Of a stretch of 64,000 nt of DNA, positions 1 through 8,068 are shown one piece after another. Positions within the stretch are counted from its first letter, which is position 1. Every line of letters starts with the position of its first letter. The DNA lies in NCBI RefSeq assembly GCF_900176355.1, contig NZ_FWXI01000001.1, forward strand, positions 124,001 through 188,000. Direction: 5' to 3'. Below the pieces are notes generated by a model. The model saw only the letters and a program-made list of their open reading frames with translations. It did no database searches and was not told the origin of the DNA. This DNA is from Sporomusa malonica (GTDB lineage: Bacteria > Bacillota > Negativicutes > Sporomusales > Sporomusaceae). The position numbers and the translations under genes are program-made.

Positions 1-510
1 GCACTTATAAAAATTAGATAGGCTTATAAACCCTGCCGTATAAGAAACTTCAAGAATATTTAAATCTGTTTGCTCAAGTAACTTTGCTGCCGAGTCGACC
101 CTTAGTTTTGTCAGATATTGCGCCGGGGTAAATCCCAGGTGCTGTTTAAATAATCGGGTTAAATGAGGTGCGCTCACGCCAAGTAGTTTTGAAACCTCAC
201 CTACCTCGATTGACAAGTTGTATTGTTGATCAAATATCGCTAACGCTTTTTGCACAAGCTCTACATCTGGTTCAAAAACAAGTATATCAGGGCGACATTT
301 TTTACACGGACGATAGCCAGCTGCAATCGCCTGGTCTGAATTACTGAAGAAAACCACGTTTTCGCGCCTGGGGTTCTTTGCCCTGCAGGCTGGACGGCAA
401 AAGATACCTGTTGTTTTTACCCCATAGAAAAATAGACCATCACAGCTCTTATCGCACTCGATTACAGCCTGCCATTTAATGCTATCGGGAATACCGCCTG
501 TCTTTTCCAT
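1..510 (-). CDS. adaA: Ada-type methyl-phosphotriester-sensing transcriptional activator (partial, cut by window start)
   Basis: The 170 visible residues start at an ATG complementary to 508-510 and run off the left edge. Residues 1-80 form an Ada metal-binding domain: Cys38 and Cys42 in FCRPAC and Cys69 and Cys72 in CKKC are the expected zinc-thiolate set that accepts a methyl group from DNA phosphotriesters. From about residue 85 an AraC-type helix-turn-helix follows (SKLLGVSAPHLTRLFKQH). In this family the methylated protein activates DNA alkylation repair genes. The ribosome site AGGGAG overlaps the stop of the gene at 522-1175, so the two are probably one operon read leftwards. Whether a C-terminal methyltransferase domain follows cannot be seen. 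Confidence 0.88.
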   Translation of the reverse strand, partial: MEKTGGIPDSIKWQAVIECDKSCDGLFFYGVKTTGIFCRPACRAKNPRRENVVFFSNSDQAIAAGYRPCKKCRPDILVFEPDVELVQKALAIFDQQYNLSIEVGEVSKLLGVSAPHLTRLFKQHLGFTPAQYLTKLRVDSAAKLLEQTDLNILEVSYTAGFISLSNFYKC

Positions 511-521
511 CAGCTTTCTCC

Positions 522-1175
522 CTATGAATGAACATCAATGAAACGTTGTAGCTCCTGGTGCCAGGCATCAGGCTCATATGTGCCACTGGTAGTATCCTCG
601 CCCCATAACAAGTCAACTATATAATGTGGCTTCTTCCCCCCAATGTGCATTGCTTTAATACAGGAAACACAATAAACTACCACGTCTTCAACAGGCATTT
701 CGTCTGCACGTTTTTTCATTTGCTCTTTGACCTGTGCCAAAGGTAAAGTACCGTAAAAACTATCGCCGCAGCAGGTCGCTTGGGTTTGTGTATTTTGGGG
801 TTCAACGACCTTGATATTCATCTTTGTAAGAAGCTTTCTAATTGCCTTATGCACACGCTCCTCCGTGCGTGTGGGGCAAGCATCATGAACAGACATTGTC
901 ATGCCTTGATAGTCTGGGAACGGGAAAGTATTACTCTCTGCGACTATTTCCCAAAGCGATATAGTCGAGATACCCTCATAGAGTTCTCGATACCGCCTGT
1001 CGCAACCTGCGCAGGTATTGATTATTTTTGTGCCGGGTGGAAGCTTGGGATTGTGTCTGCAGCAAATCAGATGTTCAGATATATTGGTGCTCTGATTTAA
1101 AAAAATCAACATTTTTTTTGCAAGCTCCGGTTTGTATAGTATTAGGGCACAACCTGGAGCATAGACATGGTTCAT
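522..1175 (-). CDS. Cysteine-rich (CCG-domain) Fe-S-type protein
   Basis: A 217-residue soluble protein rich in paired cysteines: CAGC near residue 55, DACP near 100, TCCGDS near 135 and CVSC near 170. The CCG arrangement is typical of the cysteine-rich domain of heterodisulfide-reductase subunit B and related (Fe-S) oxidoreductases, where two such domains bind a cluster. Its partner oxidoreductase subunits are not next to it. It lies 11 bases upstream of the Ada-type gene and is probably cotranscribed with it; the functional link is unclear. Family assignment is fairly sure, the exact reaction unknown. Confidence 0.7.
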   Translation of the reverse strand: MNHVYAPGCALILYKPELAKKMLIFLNQSTNISEHLICCRHNPKLPPGTKIINTCAGCDRRYRELYEGISTISLWEIVAESNTFPFPDYQGMTMSVHDACPTRTEERVHKAIRKLLTKMNIKVVEPQNTQTQATCCGDSFYGTLPLAQVKEQMKKRADEMPVEDVVVYCVSCIKAMHIGGKKPHYIVDLLWGEDTTSGTYEPDAWHQELQRFIDVHS

Positions 1176-1339
1176 GTAATCCCTCCTGCGAATTGCTCAT
1201 ATACGCTATTCTACATGAAATCAGGCGATAAATCTTCCTGTATTTTAACGACCAATTAAAGTGATTTTTCGAGACTGATTAGTAAACCAAAGGTCAGAAT
1301 ATGAAAGGTTCGGTCAGGGTGTCTTTACCGCAAGGCTGC

Positions 1340-1368
1340 TTTACAAATCTGCGAAATTCTGTTATGGT
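1340..1368 (+). promoter_or_regulatory. Sigma-A-type promoter for the sulfite/nitrite reductase leader
   Basis: TTTACA at 1340-1345 and TATGGT at 1363-1368 are separated by 17 bases. The predicted start, near 1375, falls just before the structured leader. Confidence 0.5.
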
Positions 1369-1374
1369 AAGTAT

Positions 1375-1430
1375 ATGCTGATCAGAAAACTGAAGGCCAA
1401 GGTTCATCATGTGAACTTTGGCCTTTTTTA
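1375..1430 (+). promoter_or_regulatory. Leader RNA with antiterminator hairpin and intrinsic terminator (attenuator)
   Basis: The small hairpin TCAG-AAAA-CTGA (1382-1393), preceded by GCTGA and followed by AGGC, runs into a 14-bp terminator stem (1393-1406 with 1412-1425) and a T run. The genes to the left are on the minus strand, so no plus-strand gene ends here. The terminator therefore sits between a promoter and the reductase gene and probably controls read-through. The same layout, with different stem bases, precedes cysK at 4595-4653. No known riboswitch class was recognised. Confidence 0.6.
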
Positions 1431-1465
1431 CATTTAAAGTATAACTACAATAGGGGGAATTGCCA

Positions 1466-3070
1466 ATGGAACAAGTATGGGCAAAAGAACTAGACAAGTT
1501 GAACAAGGTTGAGTTAATCAAACTTGAGAAAGACGGCCTTGATATAGTCAATGATATTGAGCGCTTCGCCAGATTAGGGTTTGACTCTGTTACCGAAAAG
1601 GATTTTGATTTGCTTAAGTGGCTGGGGCTATACATATCCCGGCCTAAAGAAGCTGGATTTTTCTTGCTGCGGGTAAAAGTTCCAGGCGGAGTGCTTAATT
1701 CGGCACAGGCCAGGGGATTAGCTGGCATCGCCCGTGACTATGGGCGTAATCTGCTTGATGTTTCTACCAGGCATGCGATTCAGTTTCACTGGATTCGCGT
1801 AGAGTATTTGCCTGATATCTTTGCCAGACTTGAGAAAGTGGGGCTTAGCTGTCTTGAATCAGCCGGGGACTGCCCGCGTACCATTGTTGGTAATCCAGTA
1901 TCAGGCTATGACCTGGATGAAGTTATAGATGCTGGTCCGGTTTTAAAGGAAGTATCTGACGTCTTCCATAATAATAGAGAATTTTCCAATCTACCCCGTA
2001 AATTTAAGATATCGATTTCAGGCAGTATCCATAATCCGGTACATGCTGAAATCAATGATTTATCTTTTACACCGGCAGAGAAAGAAATAGACGGTGTTAT
2101 AGTAAAAGGCTTTAACGTATTGGTTGGCGGTGGTTTGTCAGTTAAACCTTATATGGCCCAGCCGATTGACGTATTTGTTCTTCCAGAACAAGTACTTACC
2201 GTAGCAAAAGCAACAGCCACTATCTTCCGCGATTATGGCTACAGGGAAAAGCGCAATCATGCCCGTCTCAAATTCTTGCTGCAAGACTGGGGTATCGAAA
2301 AGTTTCAACAAGAACTGGCTAAACTGACAGGGCCACTGGCTGCCCGTGGCAGTGACTTAACAACAGGCTGGAATGCCGGCTGTCAGCACGGTATTCATAA
2401 ACAAAAGCAGCCAGGCTTGAATTATGTTGGACTAGCTATACCGGTGGGGCGTTTTACTGCTGAAGAGCTGGAAGAACTGGCAGCCATTGCCGATAATTAT
2501 GGTGACGGCTCTATTCGTACCACCAATTCACAGAACCTGGTGCTGCCTAACGTACCTGATAGCAAGGTCGATGGTTTATTGTCAGAAAAGGTGTTAGTCC
2601 GTCTTTCGCCATTCCCTCAACCGTTCACGGCCTATGCTGTTTGCTGCACAGGTACGCAGTTCTGTCCGTTGGGCGTTGCTGAGACTAAACAGCGTGCAAG
2701 AGACATACTGGAATACCTTGATAATAACGTTGAAATCGATACACCTGTTGTGCTTCACATCAGTGGCTGCATAAATTCCTGTGCTCAGCAGCAAATTGCT
2801 GATATTGGTCTGCAGGGGGTTATGGCAAGAGTCGAGGAACAAGTTGTTGAAGCCTTCGAAGTTTCCATTGGTGGCAGGCTTGGACTGCAGGCAGCTTTTG
2901 GCGTTAAACTCAAAGGCGCTGTGCCTGCTGATAAAGCCGCAAAAGCAATTGAACATTTAGTTGCTTTTTTCAAAGGCAATAAAATGGCTGGTGAATCATT
3001 CGGTGATTATGTCCAGCGTGCCGGTATTAACGCATTCCAGGAACAGCTGGATGGCTTTAACCAAATTTAA
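1466..3070 (+). CDS. Assimilatory-type nitrite/sulfite reductase (siroheme, 4Fe-4S)
   Basis: The 534-residue protein has the duplicated ferredoxin-like plus catalytic halves of the NirA/Sir family. The siroheme/4Fe-4S ligands are visible as Cys394-X5-Cys400 and Cys435-X3-Cys439 (SGCINSC). The family carries out six-electron reduction of sulfite to sulfide or nitrite to ammonia in the cytoplasm, usually with ferredoxin as donor. A TTG at 1460 would add two residues, but ATG 1466 lies 6 bases after a good AGGGGG site, so I chose it. Its leader resembles that of cysK, which supports sulfite reduction for cysteine synthesis. Nitrite cannot be excluded from sequence alone. Confidence 0.85.
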   Translation: MEQVWAKELDKLNKVELIKLEKDGLDIVNDIERFARLGFDSVTEKDFDLLKWLGLYISRPKEAGFFLLRVKVPGGVLNSAQARGLAGIARDYGRNLLDVSTRHAIQFHWIRVEYLPDIFARLEKVGLSCLESAGDCPRTIVGNPVSGYDLDEVIDAGPVLKEVSDVFHNNREFSNLPRKFKISISGSIHNPVHAEINDLSFTPAEKEIDGVIVKGFNVLVGGGLSVKPYMAQPIDVFVLPEQVLTVAKATATIFRDYGYREKRNHARLKFLLQDWGIEKFQQELAKLTGPLAARGSDLTTGWNAGCQHGIHKQKQPGLNYVGLAIPVGRFTAEELEELAAIADNYGDGSIRTTNSQNLVLPNVPDSKVDGLLSEKVLVRLSPFPQPFTAYAVCCTGTQFCPLGVAETKQRARDILEYLDNNVEIDTPVVLHISGCINSCAQQQIADIGLQGVMARVEEQVVEAFEVSIGGRLGLQAAFGVKLKGAVPADKAAKAIEHLVAFFKGNKMAGESFGDYVQRAGINAFQEQLDGFNQI

Positions 3071-3096
3071 TCGCGGCTAATTGTTGCCTGTATACT

Positions 3097-3131
3097 AGGT
3101 CACCTTCCCTGTCCTGGGGAGGTGACCTTTA
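3097..3131 (+). terminator. Intrinsic terminator after the reductase gene
   Basis: AGGTCACCTTCCC (3097-3109) pairs with GGGGAGGTGACCT (3116-3128), then a short T run. Confidence 0.8.
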
Positions 3132-3213
3132 GTGTTTTGGAGACATACAAAACTTCCATTTTGTTCTCTGATAAAAAACAAATGCAATCCCGATAAAGAT
3201 AACTAACAATGGG

Positions 3214-3242
3214 TTGACAATAAACATGTAAAGGTGTATAGT
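3214..3242 (+). promoter_or_regulatory. Strong sigma-A promoter for the binding-lipoprotein gene
   Basis: TTGACA at 3214-3219, a 17-base spacer, and TATAGT at 3237-3242. A leader of about 110 bases with one small hairpin (3298-3321) separates it from the gene. Confidence 0.75.
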
Positions 3243-3360
3243 CTATTTTGAGTACAAAATACATAAAATCCTCGACACAGAAACATTCTGTACGAAAAGC
3301 CTCATTTTAATGATTGAGGTAGGAACAATTAGTACGAGGAGAACAGAAGGGGTAGGGAAA

Positions 3361-4527
3361 ATGCGTAAAAAATTATTAGCAGCAGCTATGAGTACGTTGC
3401 TTATGGCTGGCGCACTGGCTGGTTGTGGTGGCGGTGCCAAAGAGGACGCCAATGTGATCAAAATCGGCGGAAACTTCGAGCTAACAGGCGGTGTGGCCAA
3501 CTATGGCAAACAAGCGGTAAATGGTATTCAACTGGCCATTAAACAAGCCAATGATGCTGGCGGTGTAATGGGTAAGCAGATAAAGCTAGTTCTGGCTGAT
3601 AATAAATCAGAGGCTGCTGAAGCAACGAATGCAATTACTAAGTTAATTACTCAGGACAAGGTTGTGGCCGTTTTCGGGCCGGCGACCAGTTCTAATACAC
3701 TGGCAACAGTCCAAGTATCACAAGACAATAAAGTTCCGGTCATTACACCAACAGGCACTAATGAAAAGATTACAGTAGATAATGGTAAAACTCGTCCTTA
3801 TGCTTTCCGGTCATGTTTTATTGATCCGCTGCAAGGCACAATTATGGCTAACTTTGCTAGCAATACGCTGAAGGCCAAAACCGCTGTTATCTATATTGAC
3901 AGCAGTTCTGATTACTCCAAAGGTCTTTCACAATCCTTCGAAGCGCTGTTTACCCAAAATGGCGGCAAGGTGTTAGGGAAAGAAGCCTTCTTACAAAAAG
4001 ACCAGGATTTTAAGTCTACGTTGACTAAGATTAAGGCTCTTAACCCTGATGTAATCTATCTACCCGCTTACTATGAAGAGGTAGGCAAGATTCTCAAGCA
4101 GGCTCGCGAAATGGGAATAACTGCCCCATTCCTTGGCGGCGACGGCTGGGATGATCCTAAGGTTGTCGAAATCGCTGGTGTTGCTCCGCTGAATAATACC
4201 TTCTTCAGCAACCACTATTCCTCTCAGGACACTGATCCTGTTGTTGTTAAGTTCATCGAAGCCTACAAGAAAGAGTACAATCAAGAGCCTAGCGCTCTGG
4301 CCGCTCTTGGCTATGATGCCGGCTTACTGTTGATTGACGCGCTTAAACGGGCCAATAGTACAGACCCTGCCAAAATTCGTGAAGCGTTAGAGCAAACCAA
4401 AAATCTTCAATTAAGTACAGGTACTGTGACTATTGATGCCAATCATAATCCGATCAAGAGTGCAGTTGTCATCGAGATGAAAGATGGCAAACAAATGTTT
4501 AAAGAAAAAGTAACGCCTAAACTATAA
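3361..4527 (+). CDS. Branched-chain amino-acid-type ABC transporter substrate-binding lipoprotein
   Basis: The 388-residue protein begins with a lipoprotein signal ending in LAGC, so the mature protein is probably membrane-anchored. It then has the type-1 periplasmic binding fold of the LivJ/LivK family (KIGGNFELTGGVANYGKQ, YDAGLLLIDAL). The ATG at 3361 is chosen because the lipobox fits and an AAGGGG site precedes it; longer in-frame starts from 3310 lack these. No permease or ATPase genes (livHMGF) are adjacent, so it is an orphan receptor that must share a transporter encoded elsewhere. The ligand is not predictable. It lies between two sulfur-assimilation genes, but a link is only circumstantial. 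Confidence 0.85.
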   Translation: MRKKLLAAAMSTLLMAGALAGCGGGAKEDANVIKIGGNFELTGGVANYGKQAVNGIQLAIKQANDAGGVMGKQIKLVLADNKSEAAEATNAITKLITQDKVVAVFGPATSSNTLATVQVSQDNKVPVITPTGTNEKITVDNGKTRPYAFRSCFIDPLQGTIMANFASNTLKAKTAVIYIDSSSDYSKGLSQSFEALFTQNGGKVLGKEAFLQKDQDFKSTLTKIKALNPDVIYLPAYYEEVGKILKQAREMGITAPFLGGDGWDDPKVVEIAGVAPLNNTFFSNHYSSQDTDPVVVKFIEAYKKEYNQEPSALAALGYDAGLLLIDALKRANSTDPAKIREALEQTKNLQLSTGTVTIDANHNPIKSAVVIEMKDGKQMFKEKVTPKL

Positions 4528-4544
4528 AGATGGATTAGAAATGG

Positions 4545-4573
4545 TTGACAGTTAAATAGGTGTGTGCTACCAT
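4545..4573 (+). promoter_or_regulatory. Sigma-A-type promoter for the cysK leader
   Basis: TTGACA 4545-4550, 17-base spacer, TACCAT 4568-4573. The predicted start, near 4580, is about 15 bases before the antiterminator hairpin. Confidence 0.55.
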
Positions 4574-4594
4574 ATATTCAAGATATAAATATTT

Positions 4595-4653
4595 TTGCTG
4601 ACCGGAAAACCGGAGGCAATCGACGGCTGAGTTAGCTTCGATTGCCTCCTTTT
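4595..4653 (+). promoter_or_regulatory. cysK leader: antiterminator hairpin overlapping an intrinsic terminator
   Basis: CCGG-AAAA-CCGG (4602-4613) is flanked by GCTGA before and AGGC after. TTGCT (4595-4599) can also pair with GGCAA (4615-4619) to lengthen it. The terminator is a perfect 12-bp stem, GGAGGCAATCGA (4612-4623) with TCGATTGCCTCC (4638-4649), then TTTT. The two folds share 4612-4619 and exclude each other. It could instead simply end the upstream lipoprotein gene, but the match to 1375-1430 argues for attenuation. Confidence 0.6.
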
Positions 4654-4689
4654 AGGTTTACGGTACCCTTAATACTTATTTATCCTGTT

Positions 4690-4771
4690 AGAAAGTATAA
4701 CTTTCCGTCTGGATAAGGGCAACATCGACTTCCACCGTCGCCAAAGGCTCGGCGCAAGCCGTGTTTTCTTT
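4690..4771 (+). repeat. Dispersed repeat R1, copy 1
   Basis: About 82 bases nearly identical to 21581-21661. It opens with the hairpin GAAAGT/ACTTTC and closes with CGGC-GCAA-GCCG and a TTTT tract. It sits in the 5' untranslated region of cysK, between the leader terminator and the gene. Confidence 0.75.
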
Positions 4772-4819
4772 ACATGAAAAAGGTTAAAATATCATTAACG
4801 ATATGAGAGGATGGATATT

Positions 4820-5755
4820 ATGGCTAAAATTTACGGAAATTTGACTGAACTGGTTGGTAACACACCGCTTGTGGAGCTGAGAAACTATTCTGCGAAAAAA
4901 GATCTTGGTGGTAAGGTGATTGCCAAACTTGAATACTTCAACCCATTGGGCAGTGTAAAGGACCGCATTGGTTTAGCAATGATTCAAGATGCCGAAGAGA
5001 AGGGGCTTATCAATAAGGATACTGTAATCGTTGAACCAACTAGCGGTAATACCGGTGTTGGCTTGGCATTTGTCGCCGCCGCCCGTGGTTACAAGTTGAT
5101 TTTGACTATGCCGGAAACCATGAGCATTGAACGGCGTAAACTGGTTAAGGCTTTAGGCGCACAAATTGAGCTGACTCCAGGCGCTAAGGGGATGAAAGGT
5201 GCTATTGAGCGGGCTGAAGAGCTTGTGGCTACTACCCCTAATGCCTGGATTCCGCAGCAGTTCAAGAATCCAGCTAACCCAGCAATGCACCGTAAGACGA
5301 CTGCTGAGGAAATCTGGAAGGATACTGACGGCGAAGTTGACATAGTTGTAGGTGGTGTAGGTACAGGCGGCACTATTACCGGTATCGCCGAAGCCCTAAA
5401 ACAGCGTAAGTCTGGTTTGAAAATTGTTGCTGTTGAACCGGCAGACTCTCCTGTACTCTCCGGCGGCAATCCTGGTCCGCACAAGATTCAAGGTATTGGT
5501 GCTGGTTTTGTACCTGCTGTATTTAATGGGAAGCTTATTGACGAGATTATTAAAGTTCAGACAGATGAAGCTTTTCAAGCAGCAAGAGACGCAGCCACTA
5601 CCGAAGGCTTGCTTGTTGGCATATCCAGTGGCGCAGCCCTTCACGCAGCTAGTGAGTTGGCCAAACGTCCGGAAAACAAAGGGAAAACTATAGTAGTTAT
5701 TCTGCCTGACACCGGTGAACGGTATCTCTCGACTCCTCTGTTTGGTGAAGAATAA
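4820..5755 (+). CDS. cysK: Cysteine synthase (O-acetylserine sulfhydrylase)
   Basis: The 311-residue PLP enzyme makes cysteine and acetate from O-acetylserine and sulfide in the cytoplasm. Family hallmarks: the PLP lysine Lys47 in NPLGSVKDR, the substrate loop TSGNTG, the phosphate-binding GTGGTITG, and a C-terminal ISSGAA segment. ATG 4820 is preferred over ATG 4811 because AGAGGA (4805-4810) is 9 bases before the former but abuts the latter. Length is normal. Together with the reductase at 1466 it could complete sulfite-to-cysteine assimilation, and both genes have the same type of leader. Confidence 0.95.
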   Translation: MAKIYGNLTELVGNTPLVELRNYSAKKDLGGKVIAKLEYFNPLGSVKDRIGLAMIQDAEEKGLINKDTVIVEPTSGNTGVGLAFVAAARGYKLILTMPETMSIERRKLVKALGAQIELTPGAKGMKGAIERAEELVATTPNAWIPQQFKNPANPAMHRKTTAEEIWKDTDGEVDIVVGGVGTGGTITGIAEALKQRKSGLKIVAVEPADSPVLSGGNPGPHKIQGIGAGFVPAVFNGKLIDEIIKVQTDEAFQAARDAATTEGLLVGISSGAALHAASELAKRPENKGKTIVVILPDTGERYLSTPLFGEE

Positions 5756-5764
5756 TGAACAAAG

Positions 5765-5797
5765 AGCGCTTTGCAGCCTGCAGAGCGCTTTATTTTT
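5765..5797 (+). terminator. Intrinsic terminator after cysK
   Basis: AGCGCTTTGCAG (5765-5776) against CTGCAGAGCGCT (5778-5789), with one wobble, followed by a T-rich tract. Confidence 0.8.
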
Positions 5798-5941
5798 ACA
5801 GGTATTTCACCTAGCTCATGCTCCGGAAAAGAGCTCATGGCGTTCTGGCAAAGATGGGTTACGGAAAGTATCTCATTGAAGATGAAAAGTTACTATGACG
5901 TATCAATTCAGTAAAAATCTTCTTTCCACAAAAAAGACTTA

Positions 5942-6014
5942 TTGACACATGGAATAAAATAGTATAATCTAAATATAAATCTAATTGTACCGGTTTTGTC
6001 ATTTCGGTACAATT
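5942..6014 (+). promoter_or_regulatory. TetR promoter with autoregulatory operator
   Basis: TTGACA (5942-5947) and TATAAT (5963-5968, 15-base spacer) or TAATCT (5965-5970, 17-base spacer). Just downstream is a perfect inverted repeat, AATTGTACCG (5983-5992) and CGGTACAATT (6005-6014), over the expected start site. Its TTGTACC half-sites recur before the efflux operon. Confidence 0.65.
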
Positions 6015-6033
6015 AATCGAGGTGATTTATATT

Positions 6034-6597
6034 TTGCGAAATCGTATTCTCATGGCCGCGGCTGACGAGATGAAATCCCGCGGTGTAAAATTTACAATGA
6101 GCGATTTAGCCAGACGACTTAGTCTAAGTAAAACTTCTTTATATGAGCACTTTGCCTCCAAAAATGAACTTGTACATAATATCTTAGCTACCGCGATTCA
6201 GGATTTTCGGGAGCAGGAGCAGGAGATTTATGGTAATGACGAATTGTCTATCGCGGATAAAATTCAGGCATTGATTAAAATCGCGCCTAGAGTATTTGGC
6301 TCCATTTATAATCGTAGTCTTTATGATGACCTTCGCCATTATCATCCTAATGAATGGCAGTTGATATTGGACTTCCAACAGGAACAACTTAATCGCTTGA
6401 CATTTTTCATCATTCAGAATATAGAGACCAATTCCCTTCGTTCCATCAATGTACCTGTACTCAGGCAAATAATTACCAGTACAATGAGTGATTTATTCCA
6501 CTTCCGGTTTCTTGAGGAAAGCAACCTAACGCATGCCGATGCATTAGCCGCAATGGCCGATATTATCGTATACGGATTACTCCCTCAAAACAAATAA
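6034..6597 (+). CDS. TetR-family regulator of the adjacent RND efflux operon
   Basis: About 187 residues. The N-terminal TetR helix-turn-helix is clear (KFTMSDLARRLSLSKTSLYEHFASK). The C-terminal ligand domain is divergent, as usual. A GTG at 6022 is possible, but its ribosome site would overlap it; TTG 6034 lies 9 bases after GAGGTG and is preferred. The gene precedes adaptor, pump and outer-membrane genes in the same direction, and matching palindromes lie before itself and before that operon. The likely role is a ligand-released repressor of both. The inducer is unknown. Confidence 0.8.
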   Translation: MRNRILMAAADEMKSRGVKFTMSDLARRLSLSKTSLYEHFASKNELVHNILATAIQDFREQEQEIYGNDELSIADKIQALIKIAPRVFGSIYNRSLYDDLRHYHPNEWQLILDFQQEQLNRLTFFIIQNIETNSLRSINVPVLRQIITSTMSDLFHFRFLEESNLTHADALAAMADIIVYGLLPQNK

Positions 6598-6612
6598 GTA
6601 TTGTCCATTGTA

Positions 6613-6644
6613 TTTTTAAATCGCACTTAGGTGCGATTTAAAAA
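6613..6644. terminator. Long symmetrical hairpin after the TetR gene
   Basis: TTTTTAAATCGCAC (6613-6626) and GTGCGATTTAAAAA (6631-6644) form a perfect 14-bp stem with loop TTAG. There is no T run beyond the stem, so termination is plausible but not classic. Confidence 0.45.
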
Positions 6645-6650
6645 TGCCTT

Positions 6651-6689
6651 CTTGTACCAAGTGTACTAATTTTGTAATATTGGTACAAG
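6651..6689 (+). promoter_or_regulatory. Probable TetR operator before the efflux operon
   Basis: CTTGTACCA (6651-6659) and TGGTACAAG (6681-6689) are exact inverted copies of the TTGTACC half-site seen at the TetR promoter, with a wider 21-base gap. A weak promoter (TTGTAA 6672, TTGTAT 6695) would overlap it. From here to the adaptor gene at 6944 I see only a possible 7-codon peptide start near 6776 and no real gene. Confidence 0.55.
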
Positions 6690-6943
6690 AATACTTGTAT
6701 GGTTTTCACCAAGTGCTCCGCAATCTTTTTAAATAAAATCAAAGGTCCTGCTGATCAGGAAGACATGGAGGAGTGATGGAAAAGAGTAAGATAAAATGAA
6801 TTTTGTTGCTGCTTAGATCTGGACCTGAGTAAGTCGGCACTGGGAAAGCCGAGGCGATTCTAAAAGCACAATGGATTCATGTCTGTTTTTATAAAAAGTG
6901 TCAAACTAATTCCCGAAAAAATTACAAAAGTGAGGATGAAAAT

Positions 6944-8068
6944 ATGCAACCGTTGAATTGGCTACCTAAAACTCCAAAACAAAAACTATATTATGGTTTA
7001 ACTGCGACAGTCATTGCCTTGTGCATTGCTGGCGGCGTGGTATGGAACGGACATCGTCAAACTAAAGTCGTCACAGAGGATATTACCGCTGTCCAAACCG
7101 CCGTAATTAGTACGGCAGCTGCTGCGAAAGAATACACATATTCCGGCGAAGTCCGCGGACGGTATGAAAGTCAGTTAGCGTTTCAAGTCAGCGGCAAAGT
7201 GATTAAACGCTACGTAGAACTTGGCAGTACCGTGCGGGCAGGCGACGTGCTGATGGAAATCGACTCCAAAGATTTGCAGCAGTTGGTTAACAGCAACTCC
7301 GCTCAGGTCTACTCCGCCGAAGCCAATCTTAGACTAGCGGAGACCAATTTAAAGCGTTTCCAACAGCTATATAACCAAGGGGCAGTCAGCCGCGCTGTAC
7401 TTGATCAATACCAAACTGCATATGACGTAGGCGTTGCGGCTACCCGTCAATCCTCTGCCCAAATGTCACATGGAGTAAACCAGCTCAATTACAGTTCGTT
7501 ATATGCAGATCATTCAGGTGTAATCGCCAATATTAACGTCGAAGCCGGGCAAGTAGTTGGCGCCGGGCAACCTGCTCTAGTACTTGTACGGGATGGGGAA
7601 CGGGAAGTGGAGATTAGCGTTCCCGAAAATCGAATAGAAGAGCTGCGTAAATCCTCGCAAATCAAAGTAGCATTTTGGGCGCTGCCTAATGTTACAACTG
7701 AGGGCAAAGTGCGGGAAATCGCGCCCATGGCCGATCCGCTTACCCGTACCTATAAGGTGCGCATCAGTGTGCTCAATCCGTCCCCGGACATCAAATTAGG
7801 CATGACAGCTTCCGTTTCCTTGATGGGTAGTGAAACCCAGGTAGCGGCTACTATTCCGCTGGCGGCTATTTACCAAAATGGCGGTACTCCCTCCGTTTGG
7901 GTTGTAACCGGTGATACCGTTACTCTGCGCCCTGTAAAAACCGGTAACTTTGGCAATGGAACTATTCAAGTTGTCGCAGGGTTGCAGCAAGGCGACCGGA
8001 TTGTAACGGCTGGAGTTCACAAACTCAGTGCAGGACAGAAAGTAAAACTGGGCGGTGACTCTTTATGA
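6944..8068 (+). CDS. RND efflux periplasmic adaptor (membrane-fusion protein)
   Basis: The 374-residue protein has one N-terminal membrane segment (about 16-35), a biotinyl-lipoyl-like half (YSGEVRGRYESQLAFQVSGKV), an alpha-helical hairpin around 105-165, a beta-barrel and a membrane-proximal domain: the AcrA/HlyD pattern. It would bridge the inner-membrane pump and the TolC-type channel in the periplasm. The start follows a GAGG-type site. Its stop overlaps the pump ATG (8065-8068), a sign of translational coupling. Substrates are unknown. Confidence 0.92.
   Translation: MQPLNWLPKTPKQKLYYGLTATVIALCIAGGVVWNGHRQTKVVTEDITAVQTAVISTAAAAKEYTYSGEVRGRYESQLAFQVSGKVIKRYVELGSTVRAGDVLMEIDSKDLQQLVNSNSAQVYSAEANLRLAETNLKRFQQLYNQGAVSRAVLDQYQTAYDVGVAATRQSSAQMSHGVNQLNYSSLYADHSGVIANINVEAGQVVGAGQPALVLVRDGEREVEISVPENRIEELRKSSQIKVAFWALPNVTTEGKVREIAPMADPLTRTYKVRISVLNPSPDIKLGMTASVSLMGSETQVAATIPLAAIYQNGGTPSVWVVTGDTVTLRPVKTGNFGNGTIQVVAGLQQGDRIVTAGVHKLSAGQKVKLGGDSL

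Noticed and set aside
1255-1430. A large known riboswitch (SAM, cobalamin, T-box) before the reductase gene
   Set aside because: No consensus motifs of these classes were found, and the predicted transcript start leaves only about 20 bases before the terminator.
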